IMG/VR virus record: IMGVR_UViG_3300032516_002690
Coordinates: 40,210 to 104,209 of that record
Source of the DNA: a virus
Strand: one strand, 5' to 3'
Length of the DNA: 64,000 nt
Under the pieces are notes generated by a model. The model saw nothing but the letters and a program-made list of their open reading frames with translations. It was not told the origin of the DNA and ran no database searches. The position numbers were made by a program, and so were the translations under genes. This document shows, one piece after another, positions 1-8,767 of this stretch; position 1 is the first letter of the stretch; the number at the start of each line of letters is the position of its first letter.

Positions 1-1329
1 TTCAAAAATCAAGAGGTTGACGCGCTATACTGTGCTGGCCTGGTTTTTTATAACTATTTGTATGACGTAATGCCTATGCGGAGAATGCTTACGCATTTCT
101 ACGCGCAGTTCGAATCGGGAAAGACGACACTTCTTTCGGTAACCTCCAACCACCCACAGTTACGAGAGTTTTCGCTATGTGACCATGCGCTAGCTCTCGA
201 TACATTCACACAAGCTGCGTTCTACCAGACATTCACAAATACAAGACTTGTTGCCGTTTTGGATGAAATGAATGATCCGGATGATGGCTCGATAGAATCC
301 CGTAATCGAAAACTGTTCTATCAACGTACACGGTCGTTAGCCACGAGTGGTTCGACTACCCTCAACCAGGGAACGGTGGATGGCAAGGGTCGATCTTTCA
401 ATATCGCTAATACTGTGATTACTGCGAGCGGCACTCCTATTCACGATCCCATGGATGAGAGCCGTTTTAACACGGTTAACCTAAAAAAGAACGCCAACCG
501 AAATAACGTGCGCCTGTTGCTACGTGCCGCGTTTACCGCTACGGAGATACAAGACCTTCGTCTGAGCATATTGATTAACGCAATAACGTTAGCGCCTAAC
601 GTAGCGACGCAGTACGCGTATTTATACGATCGTTACGGCAGTCGCCGTGAAGCGGATGCTAAAGGCACGACTACGATACAGAACGTGGATCGGTTTACTG
701 AGAATCTCATGCCGATGGCGGCTATTCTCAATGTGTTTGGTCAAGACGGTCAAAAGTTCATTGATAAGTACCGCGATACGCGCAAGCAGCAGGTCTACGA
801 GCGTGCGCACAGCACGCCTGGCCATGCGCTCATAGATACCATCCTTACGTCTAGTATTCCTTCGCGCGAAGAAGAGAATCAAATGACGACTATCAAGGCA
901 TTACTCTTACACCCGCACGACCGTGAGAAGATAAATAACACAAAGGTTGGTGTTTATTATGATGACGCGTGTAAATGCCTTGGTGTAGTCTGGTCTGAAG
1001 TAAGGCTAAATCTACTAAAGAATCAGTACAAAACAAGAACGCCCTACGCGCTTAAGTCTGAAGCTGAGACGGTCAGTGATTGGATTGTGAGTAAGCCTGA
1101 AGCCGACAAACTCGGCATTATACGTCGACTCATGGCCAAAGGCATGACGAGTTCTTCAGATGTCTATAGCATTATCACCGTACAGTCGCTGATTGCGCGT
1201 CACGAAGAAGCAGTAGGCGCAGATCAAAAAGAAGAGGATGCTAGAGTCGCTGCACTTAATCCGCCCAAGGAGATATCGTTCCGTGAAGCTCCGGCAAGTG
1301 CGGTAGATCCAATGGAAGGGCTAGGTTGA
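1..1329 (+). CDS. P-loop ATPase, probable replicative helicase/primase C-terminal part (5' end outside window)
   Basis: The reading frame is open from the first base, so the gene starts upstream of the window; the TTG at 58 is not needed as a start. A P-loop-like segment (FESGKTTLL) is followed about 60 residues later by a hydrophobic strand ending in LDEMND, which fits Walker B. Further on, a segment ending in SRF could supply an arginine finger. This layout is typical of the SF3/D5-like ATPase half of phage primase-helicases, and the position directly upstream of the DNA polymerase supports a replication role. The stop overlaps the polymerase start by four bases, so the two are probably translationally coupled. 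The C-terminal 150 residues have no motif I recognise. The ATPase call is fairly sure; helicase rather than another motor is inference. Confidence 0.6.
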   Translation, partial: FKNQEVDALYCAGLVFYNYLYDVMPMRRMLTHFYAQFESGKTTLLSVTSNHPQLREFSLCDHALALDTFTQAAFYQTFTNTRLVAVLDEMNDPDDGSIESRNRKLFYQRTRSLATSGSTTLNQGTVDGKGRSFNIANTVITASGTPIHDPMDESRFNTVNLKKNANRNNVRLLLRAAFTATEIQDLRLSILINAITLAPNVATQYAYLYDRYGSRREADAKGTTTIQNVDRFTENLMPMAAILNVFGQDGQKFIDKYRDTRKQQVYERAHSTPGHALIDTILTSSIPSREEENQMTTIKALLLHPHDREKINNTKVGVYYDDACKCLGVVWSEVRLNLLKNQYKTRTPYALKSEAETVSDWIVSKPEADKLGIIRRLMAKGMTSSSDVYSIITVQSLIARHEEAVGADQKEEDARVAALNPPKEISFREAPASAVDPMEGLG

Positions 1330-4300
1330 TGACTGACCCCGTAAGTAAGGGACAGATTTGCAAAGGCTGTCCGAGATACGAAAACCGCCGTTGCGGTAGT
1401 GGTGATAAAAGCGGGCATGTTCAAGTCCTATTTATCGCGGAACAACCTGACGACATATCGGCGAGCACCGGGACGGCAGGTACTCCGTTTAGGGGACACG
1501 GCGGCAAGGTTGTACGTTCGGCGTTAGACTTTTTGACGCGCAAATATCCCAAATACGCGCCTATTACTTATGCGTTTACTTATGCGGCGCAATGCGTATC
1601 CCTGGACGACAGCGCGCCCAATAAAGAAGTACTGCATCACTGCCAGCCTAATGTGCAGAGCGTGATCAAGCAGTTCGAGCCTAAAGTCATTGTGGCGATG
1701 GGTGCGACGGCTTTACGCCAGCTGGGTGCTAAGCAGCAATATAGTGATTCGCGCAACAAGTTTCTCAAGCACTACAGCTACGAAGCCCCTATCTATGTAT
1801 CTTTCAGTGAAAAAGCACTGTTAGCGGCACCAGGCGTCTTCGAAACATTCAAGCTCAATTTAACCAATATATTTGATCGTGTCCTAAATGCTAGCGTGCC
1901 GCAACTTAGCCTAGATGAATTGGCTAAGTGTTATCTGGTGCCTAAAACTATGGACGAGGCCTTAGAGGCCTGTGACATGATTATGCGTTACACAAGCGGC
2001 AACTTAAGCGCGGCGGATTCACACATATCCGTGGATACCGAGACAAATACGCTATACGCCGAAAAGGCTACCTCTAAGATCATCGCATTTTGTTTCGGGT
2101 ATGATGACGGCAAGGCAGCCACATTACTGTACGACCACCCCAACGCCGGCGCGGAATATCTCCGTAGGCTCCCGGAGCTTACTGCTAAAATCAAAGAACT
2201 ACTTGCGTGCCGTAAACCCAAGATATTCCATAACGCCAAATTCGATTTGAAGTTCATAGAGCTCAAGTACGGCATGCCTGTGAACGAAGTGTTTTGGGAC
2301 ACGCTCCTGGGAGAGCATTTGCTCGATGAAGACAAGAAGGGCAATTATGGCCTGAAAGTCCTCACAGCAAATCATATACCCCAATACGGAGGTTACGAGG
2401 ATAAACTCTATGATCTTCTAGAAGAGAACGAAATCGTCTCTAAAGCAGATGAAGCGGGCAAAGAGCTAGAAGACCTACGCAAGATTATTGCGACGGAACA
2501 TCCTGGCTTTCTCAAACAACTCGAAGAATACAAAGATGCTCTCGTCATTTACGAGGTTGAGAAAGTTAAATACGACGCAGCTATGCGCGAACACGCCCTG
2601 GCCGTCGAAGACTATCACTTCTGCAAAGACTATCTAGCGGGGCAGCAAGCTGCTTGGGCTGTCGCTATAGCTAGCTGGGAGAAAGGTAAACGCGGGCGGC
2701 CCAAGAAGCCCGTCAAGTGGTTTACTAAGCCGGAAAAACCTGAGACGCTGAAAGAGCCGAAGCACCCTAAAGATCCGCGTACCAAGAAAGAGCAGCAAAT
2801 TAGCAAAGACGCGGGCTTTGAAAATATTCCCGTACATGACCTGCAAATCTACGGCGCAGTCGATGGTGACGTAACACGCCAACTTGCTAATATACAGCTT
2901 CGACGTATTTTCGTTGAGCGGTCTAAAGTACGTCCCCTAATGCGTACGCATGCTATTCCGGCGTCTCGCGTATTGGGCCGTATGGAATACGAAGGCATGC
3001 GCGTTGATCAGGCGTATATCGGCGTACTCGAAGAAGCGCTTTCGATTGTCGTTCACGATACCGAGCAAGAACTCCACCAAATGGTGGCTGCTACAAAGCC
3101 GCCGGGGCTCAAGTCGTTTAGCCTCAATGGCGCGCAGACGCTGGGCAATGTCTTGTACAACTGGGGCTGGGTACACCCCAACGGCAATAAACAAGGCGCC
3201 TACGAAGTTCGTGCTGTCACTAAGACAAACCAGCCGAGCACTTCTGAGAAAGTGCTGCGACAGTTTGTCAGCTACGAAGACGATAAAAAGACCATCCCTA
3301 CAGAGTCCGCGTACTTTATCGAGCGGCTATTGCGTTACCGCAAGGCAAGCAAGGCTCGCAATACATTTTTAGCGAATGTCCGTGCACTATCTAAGCGCGA
3401 CGGGTTTCTGCATACGCAATTTCATCTGAACGGAACGGGGACGGGAAGGCTCAGTTCCAGTGACATGAACATGCAGAATGTTCCCAAGTACCTCGCGGGG
3501 TGGAACCTCAAGAAGCTGTTCATACCGGACTCCAATGAATATTTCATCGTCAACGTCGACTACAAGGGCGCAGAGGTTCGCGTCTTTACAGCCTACGCAC
3601 GCGACGAAGCGCTGATCAAAGCCCTCAATGAAGGCCTAGATATGCACAGCTTTTTCGCTGCGCAGGTATTCAAGCGTCCTTACGAGATGTACGCGCGCCG
3701 AGATGATGCGACGTTCATACCCGACAAAAACCTGCGCCGCCTGCTGGATGTAGAGCGCTCCAATATCAAACGCGTGGTATTCGGAATTCTCTACGGAGCA
3801 GGCCCAGAGAAAATCTCGGAGACCATTGGCGTCAGCGTAGAGGAAGCTAAGGCGCTTATCGGGCTGCTCTATCAGATGTTTCCTGAGATTCAGAAATACG
3901 CTGAAATCGTCGAGCTGGAAGTTGCGAAGAACCATTTCGTAGACACCCACTTCGGACGCCGTAGACGGTTCCCGCTTGCTGCTATCGCGCGACACGCCGG
4001 CCGCGCTAAGCGTCAGGGTCGCAACTTCAAAATACAATCTACAAGCTCTGATATCGTACTTGGACAGCTCATCGAAATGGACGCGCCCTTGCGTTCTGAA
4101 TTCGGTGGGCGCATGTTGCTTACCGTGCATGATTCGCTGGTATTCCAATTCCCGAAGAAGTACATTCACCAGCTAAAGCCGTTTGTTAAAGAGTATGCAG
4201 AGGCGCGCGTAACCAAGAAGTATCCGTGGTTACCTGTACCTTTCGCAGCTGACGTAGAAGTCGGTGACAATTACGGTGAGTGTCAGTCCATCGAGAAGTA

Positions 4301-4397
4301 CCTAGCACAGCACCCTATTATCCTTCAGGAAGAAGGGATTGTAGAAGAACATGAGCTCCTCACAGAACTCCGACTTGACGCATTTGAAGCAGCTTGA
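1326..4397 (+). CDS. Family A DNA polymerase with N-terminal family 4 uracil-DNA glycosylase domain
   Basis: A 1,023-residue replicative polymerase. Residues about 10-185 match family 4 UDG: four cysteines placed like the 4Fe-4S ligands (C12, C15, C90, C106), a TPFRG segment and VIVAMGATAL. The usual GE.PG and HP active-site motifs are altered (AEQPD; no clear HP), so glycosylase activity is doubtful. The 3'-5' exonuclease follows: DTE at 237-239, HNAKFD at 302-307, and Y509/D513. Between the last two lies an insertion of about 130 residues (roughly 365-495), helical and then lysine/proline-rich, with an AT-hook-like RGRP near 456. Polymerase motif A has D745 in DYKGAEVR, motif B has R811, K815, F819 and YG, and motif C reads VHDSLV, with Ser in place of the usual Glu. 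UDG fusion to PolA is known from SPO1-like phages. The start overlaps the upstream gene. Confidence 0.93.
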   Translation: MMTDPVSKGQICKGCPRYENRRCGSGDKSGHVQVLFIAEQPDDISASTGTAGTPFRGHGGKVVRSALDFLTRKYPKYAPITYAFTYAAQCVSLDDSAPNKEVLHHCQPNVQSVIKQFEPKVIVAMGATALRQLGAKQQYSDSRNKFLKHYSYEAPIYVSFSEKALLAAPGVFETFKLNLTNIFDRVLNASVPQLSLDELAKCYLVPKTMDEALEACDMIMRYTSGNLSAADSHISVDTETNTLYAEKATSKIIAFCFGYDDGKAATLLYDHPNAGAEYLRRLPELTAKIKELLACRKPKIFHNAKFDLKFIELKYGMPVNEVFWDTLLGEHLLDEDKKGNYGLKVLTANHIPQYGGYEDKLYDLLEENEIVSKADEAGKELEDLRKIIATEHPGFLKQLEEYKDALVIYEVEKVKYDAAMREHALAVEDYHFCKDYLAGQQAAWAVAIASWEKGKRGRPKKPVKWFTKPEKPETLKEPKHPKDPRTKKEQQISKDAGFENIPVHDLQIYGAVDGDVTRQLANIQLRRIFVERSKVRPLMRTHAIPASRVLGRMEYEGMRVDQAYIGVLEEALSIVVHDTEQELHQMVAATKPPGLKSFSLNGAQTLGNVLYNWGWVHPNGNKQGAYEVRAVTKTNQPSTSEKVLRQFVSYEDDKKTIPTESAYFIERLLRYRKASKARNTFLANVRALSKRDGFLHTQFHLNGTGTGRLSSSDMNMQNVPKYLAGWNLKKLFIPDSNEYFIVNVDYKGAEVRVFTAYARDEALIKALNEGLDMHSFFAAQVFKRPYEMYARRDDATFIPDKNLRRLLDVERSNIKRVVFGILYGAGPEKISETIGVSVEEAKALIGLLYQMFPEIQKYAEIVELEVAKNHFVDTHFGRRRRFPLAAIARHAGRAKRQGRNFKIQSTSSDIVLGQLIEMDAPLRSEFGGRMLLTVHDSLVFQFPKKYIHQLKPFVKEYAEARVTKKYPWLPVPFAADVEVGDNYGECQSIEKYLAQHPIILQEEGIVEEHELLTELRLDAFEAA

Positions 4398-4914
4398 AAC
4401 GAAGACATTCGATAAGTACGGAATGACGTTTATGTACCACGTGTCGACAACGCATGTCGACGAGTGGGTTTCGCATATTGTTACAGATACTGAAGGTAAA
4501 CCCGCACGACAAGAGTGGAAGCAAACGGGTGAGGTACTTAAAGTCAGCGAAGTAATCGACGCTGTACTAAAGGACGACGGGCGTTGCCAGATAGCCCGAC
4601 CTATCTTCTTGTACTCGACAGCGGATGGGCCTTTGCTGGCCATCGCGCTGAAAAACAGCCAGGAATACGTCGAACTGCTAGATCCCTGCATTGTTGTCTA
4701 CGACGGCAAGAGCCAGTTAAATCTCGTGCCTATTTTCGGAGTCAGTCGCATATTAACCGTAGCACGGACGGCTATACGCTCGTGGCAGGCTCCGAACGAA
4801 TTGCTGCTCGCAGCATACCCTAAATTTCTAATCCAGAATCGCATGTACAAGTATCAACTACGTCCTCTTGTACCCTTCGTTACTACGCCTGAATTGACCA
4901 ACGACGGCACGTAA
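4351..4914 (+). CDS. Hypothetical protein downstream of DNA polymerase
   Basis: A 187-residue protein whose start lies 47 bases inside the polymerase gene in another frame. No family is recognised. It looks like a soluble mixed alpha/beta protein with no signal peptide, membrane segment or cysteine cluster. An internal ATG at 4423 is a possible shorter start. It is the last plus-strand gene before a structured intergenic element and the convergent terminase. Its placement suggests a replication-linked role, but nothing in the sequence shows one. Confidence 0.6.
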   Translation: MSSSQNSDLTHLKQLETKTFDKYGMTFMYHVSTTHVDEWVSHIVTDTEGKPARQEWKQTGEVLKVSEVIDAVLKDDGRCQIARPIFLYSTADGPLLAIALKNSQEYVELLDPCIVVYDGKSQLNLVPIFGVSRILTVARTAIRSWQAPNELLLAAYPKFLIQNRMYKYQLRPLVPFVTTPELTNDGT

Positions 4915-4941
4915 AACATACACATTTCTGGTACAAGTAGA

Positions 4942-5092
4942 TAGAGCAGCAACTCTAGATTATCCCTGTTTCCTCCTAGTTACAGGTACTCGTTACAATG
5001 CCTGCACGGGCCGCGGGTTCCTAACCTGTTCCCCCCGCGCGTGAGGTAGGTGTGGCCAGGCACCGAATAATCTGTTGAGTTGCTGCTCGTCT
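4942..5092. repeat. Nested inverted repeats between convergent genes
   Basis: A perfect 12-base inverted repeat (GAGCAGCAACTC at 4944-4955, complement at 5077-5088) continues inward with an 8-base arm with one mismatch (4958-4965 with 5065-5072). Inside are TGCCTG (4999-5004) with CAGGCA (5057-5062), and CGCGGG (5012-5017) with CCCGCG (5034-5039). Together they can fold into a long stem closing an inner stem and a GC-rich hairpin. The element fills the gap between the stop at 4914 and the terminase stop at 5093. It may be a bidirectional terminator or RNA-stability element. There is no clear T run on either side, and a role in packaging cannot be excluded. Confidence 0.6.
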
Positions 5093-6763
5093 CTAAGCCC
5101 CGTTGTACGTAAACATCGGGTCCATCGACATAAACTTGGCAGCCATCCAGCCGAATATTTGGCCATGCAGACAGTCGTCGGGTTGTGACGGTGCATGCCG
5201 CCACACCTTACGGCCCTGTAGCGTGACCTCTTCGTATTCATTTAGCAGGTCTTTAATCGGAATCTGCATGCTGCGTATATTGGGAAATATAACGCCTCGA
5301 CGTTTCAAATACATAAAATAATGGTCGATCATGGTCGTACGTTCAGCCATAAATCGATCTGTTCTATTCCAATAGAACGGGCGTGAATTACCTCCACCGC
5401 CGCCACTTGCGGTACCGCGATACTGCACTTGCATAGCACGATGAGGACCGAGACGTTCGCGCAAATTGGAGTTAGCTAATGCGCCCTCGCCGGCGTCTCC
5501 AATAATAAGGGATACGTTGAATCGATTGCAGATATCGACAATGTGATCTATGACGCCGCCGGATATAGGGTTTGTTTCCGGATATATCTTGAAATACAGA
5601 GTACGCAGTTTGAAATTGTGTTCGGTGGTCCCGCTGGTGACACCCCATACCCACAGCACCGTGCGGGACGTGGCGTTCTGTCCTCCTCCAGACCAATCAA
5701 CGCCAGCCACGACACTGCGGACATCCGACATGAGTAAATTGTGCGTGGGGTATTCTTGGACTTCGTATTCCTCACACATGCTCTCTAGTTCTTCTTTAGA
5801 CAATAGGCGCGTGCCGATAGCATCCGATGTGCCCATTACCTCGTTCTTGAACTTGGAGGGTGGGTAAACGCTGTGCTTATCGAGAATACGTTTCCAGCGA
5901 CTATAAGCAACATCCTGGTTCTTTTGATCTGAAGGCATCGAAACAGGTACGTTTTTAGGTAGAATTACCTGCGGTACGTGAAAACCCTTGATGCGTTTAC
6001 CTTCAAATCCTTTGGGGTAGACGTGCATGTCCACCCACTCCCCGTTACGGACGTTGAGGTATTTACCGCATTTCAAACATATAGGCCCTAATTTACCCAG
6101 GCATTTTTCATCAACAAAGAATTGATGCGTATTACAAGCTTGGCATTTAACAACCCACTCAGTCTGCGTACTCCACTGCCACAACTGCTCAATGGTGTTC
6201 TCCATTGATTTAGGCGTGCCGCAGTACGTCTCGTACGCGTAATCCGAGTTAGCCATACATTCGTTAATAACGGGTATTACCTCGTCATATAAAATATCCT
6301 GAACCTCATCGTAAGCTACGCGGTCTGCTGATACACCGCGTGCGCGGTCGGGGTCATCACTCGCATACGAGAAAGCCAACTCTGACCCGTTGGTAAACAT
6401 TTTCTGATAAACGCGACTTGATAGTTCTTTTGAGACCCAACGCTGCCTGATATCAGGAGAGTAAAATATAGTCTTCCCGACACGGGTTTGTGAGAACTTG
6501 GTCGTTTGTTCCTGACTAGGTGCTATGAAAAAACTCTTCCAGTGGGGCGTGCTACATGCCTCCATGATCAGGAAGTTTGCGAGTGTGGTGCTCTTTGCAA
6601 CCTGTCGTGCGGTCTTCAATAACATTGCCGGATATATGTTATTGTACACGTGTCGATAGAATGGAAAATGTTCTAACGAGAATGGTTTTCCATCGAGATG
6701 CAAAAGAGTAGTCACCCACTCTGACCGACGTATCGATAACTCTGAAAAATCATTCGAAGTCAT
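5093..6763 (-). CDS. Terminase large subunit
   Basis: The DNA-packaging motor and nuclease, 556 residues. The N-terminal ATPase has the terminase Walker A variant TARQVAKSTT (51-60), Walker B-like VAYDE (149-153) and a CGTP coupling motif (181-184). A zinc-ribbon-like insertion follows, with cysteines at 207, 210, 229 and 232. The C-terminal RuvC-like nuclease has GVDWS (D356), IGDAGEG (D423) and PDD (529-530), the expected acidic triad. It is transcribed against its plus-strand neighbours and starts 27 bases from the divergent AAA+ gene. No small terminase subunit was recognised nearby. Confidence 0.92.
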   Translation of the reverse strand: MTSNDFSELSIRRSEWVTTLLHLDGKPFSLEHFPFYRHVYNNIYPAMLLKTARQVAKSTTLANFLIMEACSTPHWKSFFIAPSQEQTTKFSQTRVGKTIFYSPDIRQRWVSKELSSRVYQKMFTNGSELAFSYASDDPDRARGVSADRVAYDEVQDILYDEVIPVINECMANSDYAYETYCGTPKSMENTIEQLWQWSTQTEWVVKCQACNTHQFFVDEKCLGKLGPICLKCGKYLNVRNGEWVDMHVYPKGFEGKRIKGFHVPQVILPKNVPVSMPSDQKNQDVAYSRWKRILDKHSVYPPSKFKNEVMGTSDAIGTRLLSKEELESMCEEYEVQEYPTHNLLMSDVRSVVAGVDWSGGGQNATSRTVLWVWGVTSGTTEHNFKLRTLYFKIYPETNPISGGVIDHIVDICNRFNVSLIIGDAGEGALANSNLRERLGPHRAMQVQYRGTASGGGGGNSRPFYWNRTDRFMAERTTMIDHYFMYLKRRGVIFPNIRSMQIPIKDLLNEYEEVTLQGRKVWRHAPSQPDDCLHGQIFGWMAAKFMSMDPMFTYNGA

Positions 6764-6774
6764 TGACTGTTGAA

Positions 6775-6785
6775 CCTACGGTAGG
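6775..6785. promoter_or_regulatory. Palindrome giving a Shine-Dalgarno-like GTAGG on both strands
   Basis: The 11-base palindrome CCTACGGTAGG lies in the 27-base gap between the divergent terminase and AAA+ genes. Read on the plus strand its right arm gives GTAGGA five bases before the ATG at 6791. Read on the minus strand its left arm gives GTAGG about 11 bases before the terminase ATG at 6763. Any promoters must lie inside the flanking coding sequences. Confidence 0.4.
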
Positions 6786-6790
6786 AATTT

Positions 6791-8071
6791 ATGGCTGATA
6801 AGAAAGATATCACGCAACCTTGGGAAAAGCTCGGTATTGGACCCACGGGCATGGGGCAGATACCAAAAATCCTCAACATTGTGTGGGCTATGCAAAAGAA
6901 GCTCACCGTGTGCTTGGTTGGCGAAACAGGAATCGGTAAGACTCCGATCGTACACCAATGGTGTAAAGAAAAGGGCGGGTTTATGTATCCGCTCAATTTT
7001 GGACACATGTCGCAAGAGGAAGTGTCCATGATCATGTTCACTGAAAAGGGCGATACCTTCGACTTCGTACCGCCGCAGTGGATGCATGACCTCAATACAC
7101 AGGCGGAGCAAAAGGGCTGCGCTGTGCTGTTTCTTGACGAGTGGAATCGCGGCGATAAGGCCATGGTTAACGCGCTATTCACGCTTACCGATGAGCGTCG
7201 GGTACACAACTTTCAGTTACACCCCAATGTTTTGGTAGTTGCTGCGATGAATCCCAGCGATGGCAGCTACCTGGTCAATGAAGCTGAAAAGGACCATGCT
7301 ATCCGCAAACGCCTGAATTTCGTGTACTGCGTGCACGACCTACAGGCATTCTTGGAGCATACAAAAGCTGCCGGCTGGCATCCGCTGGTACCTGCGTTTA
7401 TCAAGGCTGCGAGCACGTACCTCTACGACGTAGGCGCGCGTGATGCCGGCAAGGCCTTTGCCTGTCCTTCAAATTGGGAGAAGGTCTCGGGCATTATGAA
7501 GGCCGCCAAGAAGGCTGGCGTAGACTACGCCGACGGTGCTGTCTGCAGACTTGTCGAAGGCCAGATTGGTTCTCATGCAGCTGAGAAATTCATGGAATTC
7601 GTACAGGACCAGAATACGCTTATCCAGCCGTCGGAAATACTGAACGAGTACACGTACGGCTCAGCGGTGCGTGGCCGTGTTGCGGCTATTCTCAATTGCG
7701 CCATTGACAAGGACACCAAGAAGTTCGTCGAGAAAGAGAACAAGCAAAAGACACGTGCCAGCGTTATTAGTGATGTCAGCAAGGGTGTGGCAATCGAATT
7801 GTTCAGCTTGAACCCGGAGCCTTCTGTTGTTGCTCCGCGACTCGCGTTGTTTATGCACGACCTACCCAATGAGCTGCTTCAGACACTCACAACTAGCCTC
7901 GGTGAACAGTGCAGGGTTAAGGGTACAGACGGGGATAAATACCTCGGTCGCTTGTCCCAGAGTCTTGCAAAGATACCGGAATACAAGGGGAAGATGAAAT
8001 TCATCATGGATACGATGCGCGAATACCGCGTCCGTGCAAACATGGTGACCGACGCAGACCCAATGGCTTGA
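6791..8071 (+). CDS. MoxR-type AAA+ ATPase
   Basis: A 426-residue ATPase. Walker A is GETGIGKT (44-51) and Walker B is VLFLDEWNR (112-120). A sensor 1-like AAMNPSDG and an arginine-rich RKRLNF follow, the usual order in MoxR/RavA-type ATPases. Members of this family usually work with a VWA-domain partner as chaperones that remodel or activate other protein complexes. The metallopeptidase-like/VWA gene at 9764 is the obvious partner, although two minus-strand genes lie between them. The start is set by the GTAGGA ribosome-binding site. The stop abuts the convergent gene at 8072 without a gap. Confidence 0.85.
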   Translation: MADKKDITQPWEKLGIGPTGMGQIPKILNIVWAMQKKLTVCLVGETGIGKTPIVHQWCKEKGGFMYPLNFGHMSQEEVSMIMFTEKGDTFDFVPPQWMHDLNTQAEQKGCAVLFLDEWNRGDKAMVNALFTLTDERRVHNFQLHPNVLVVAAMNPSDGSYLVNEAEKDHAIRKRLNFVYCVHDLQAFLEHTKAAGWHPLVPAFIKAASTYLYDVGARDAGKAFACPSNWEKVSGIMKAAKKAGVDYADGAVCRLVEGQIGSHAAEKFMEFVQDQNTLIQPSEILNEYTYGSAVRGRVAAILNCAIDKDTKKFVEKENKQKTRASVISDVSKGVAIELFSLNPEPSVVAPRLALFMHDLPNELLQTLTTSLGEQCRVKGTDGDKYLGRLSQSLAKIPEYKGKMKFIMDTMREYRVRANMVTDADPMA

Positions 8072-8767
8072 TCAGCAGCTCTTGAAAGGCGCGATTTGTC
8101 GTTCGCGCATCTGAAGGCGTTTGTCAAAATAAATCTGCACAGCAGCTAGCCGTGCGAGCTGAACACCTTCGGTGGTTTCCGGGTAAGGCGCGTCTAGTAA
8201 GGCTTGTCCTCTAGGCGCGTCTGCCCATGCTTTGTGCATGGTGGCTGCTAATTCTTTAGCTCCCTTTGGCAGGAGCTTCGCTAGCTCTACTGAAGCCATT
8301 TCGAGCGTTGGCGGTGCAATAGCAAAGCCTTCGCGGTATAGCTGTACGGCTGTATAACTGATTGGCTCTCGGTCGAATTCCAATGTCTCTTTTTCATACT
8401 CTTGATGTATGAGATTAGCCTCAAATACAGCCCAATTGATGTAGACCACGGGCGCGTCCTCTACGCCCATGTACGTAGGTTCCTCGTTATTGAACGCGAT
8501 GCACGTTGCTTCGAAAGCATTCGCGTCGTACCAAAAACGCCCTGTGGTGAGTAGAGAACGAGCGGCCATGATCTGCGAGCGATTGCCAATAGGCACGTCT
8601 ACTTTTTGATGATTTAGCTCAATCCAGAGAGTCTGCGGTTCCCAGTTGAGCCAGTCGTTATCAAATAGGCAAAACATGGCTTTCATGCACGCACTCGCGC
8701 ACGTCTCATCGAGCCGCAAAGCTTCGCGCGCTAATTTGTCGTGCTCACCCATTGGTGACGTAATCAC
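8072..8767 (-). CDS. Hypothetical protein, second gene of minus-strand pair
   Basis: A 231-residue protein with no recognised domain. The tryptophan-rich N-terminal part is followed by a mostly helical C-terminal half. It overlaps the end of the gene at 8745 by 23 bases in another frame, so the two form one transcription unit. A second Met at residue 6 is an alternative start. The pair is inserted, in opposite orientation, between the MoxR ATPase and the VWA gene. Confidence 0.65.
   Translation of the reverse strand: MITSPMGEHDKLAREALRLDETCASACMKAMFCLFDNDWLNWEPQTLWIELNHQKVDVPIGNRSQIMAARSLLTTGRFWYDANAFEATCIAFNNEEPTYMGVEDAPVVYINWAVFEANLIHQEYEKETLEFDREPISYTAVQLYREGFAIAPPTLEMASVELAKLLPKGAKELAATMHKAWADAPRGQALLDAPYPETTEGVQLARLAAVQIYFDKRLQMRERQIAPFKSC

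Noticed and set aside
4920-5092. tRNA gene in the gap before the terminase
   Set aside because: A few tRNA-like phrases occur, such as GTAGATAGAGCAG, but no acceptor stem, anticodon arm and T arm fit together.
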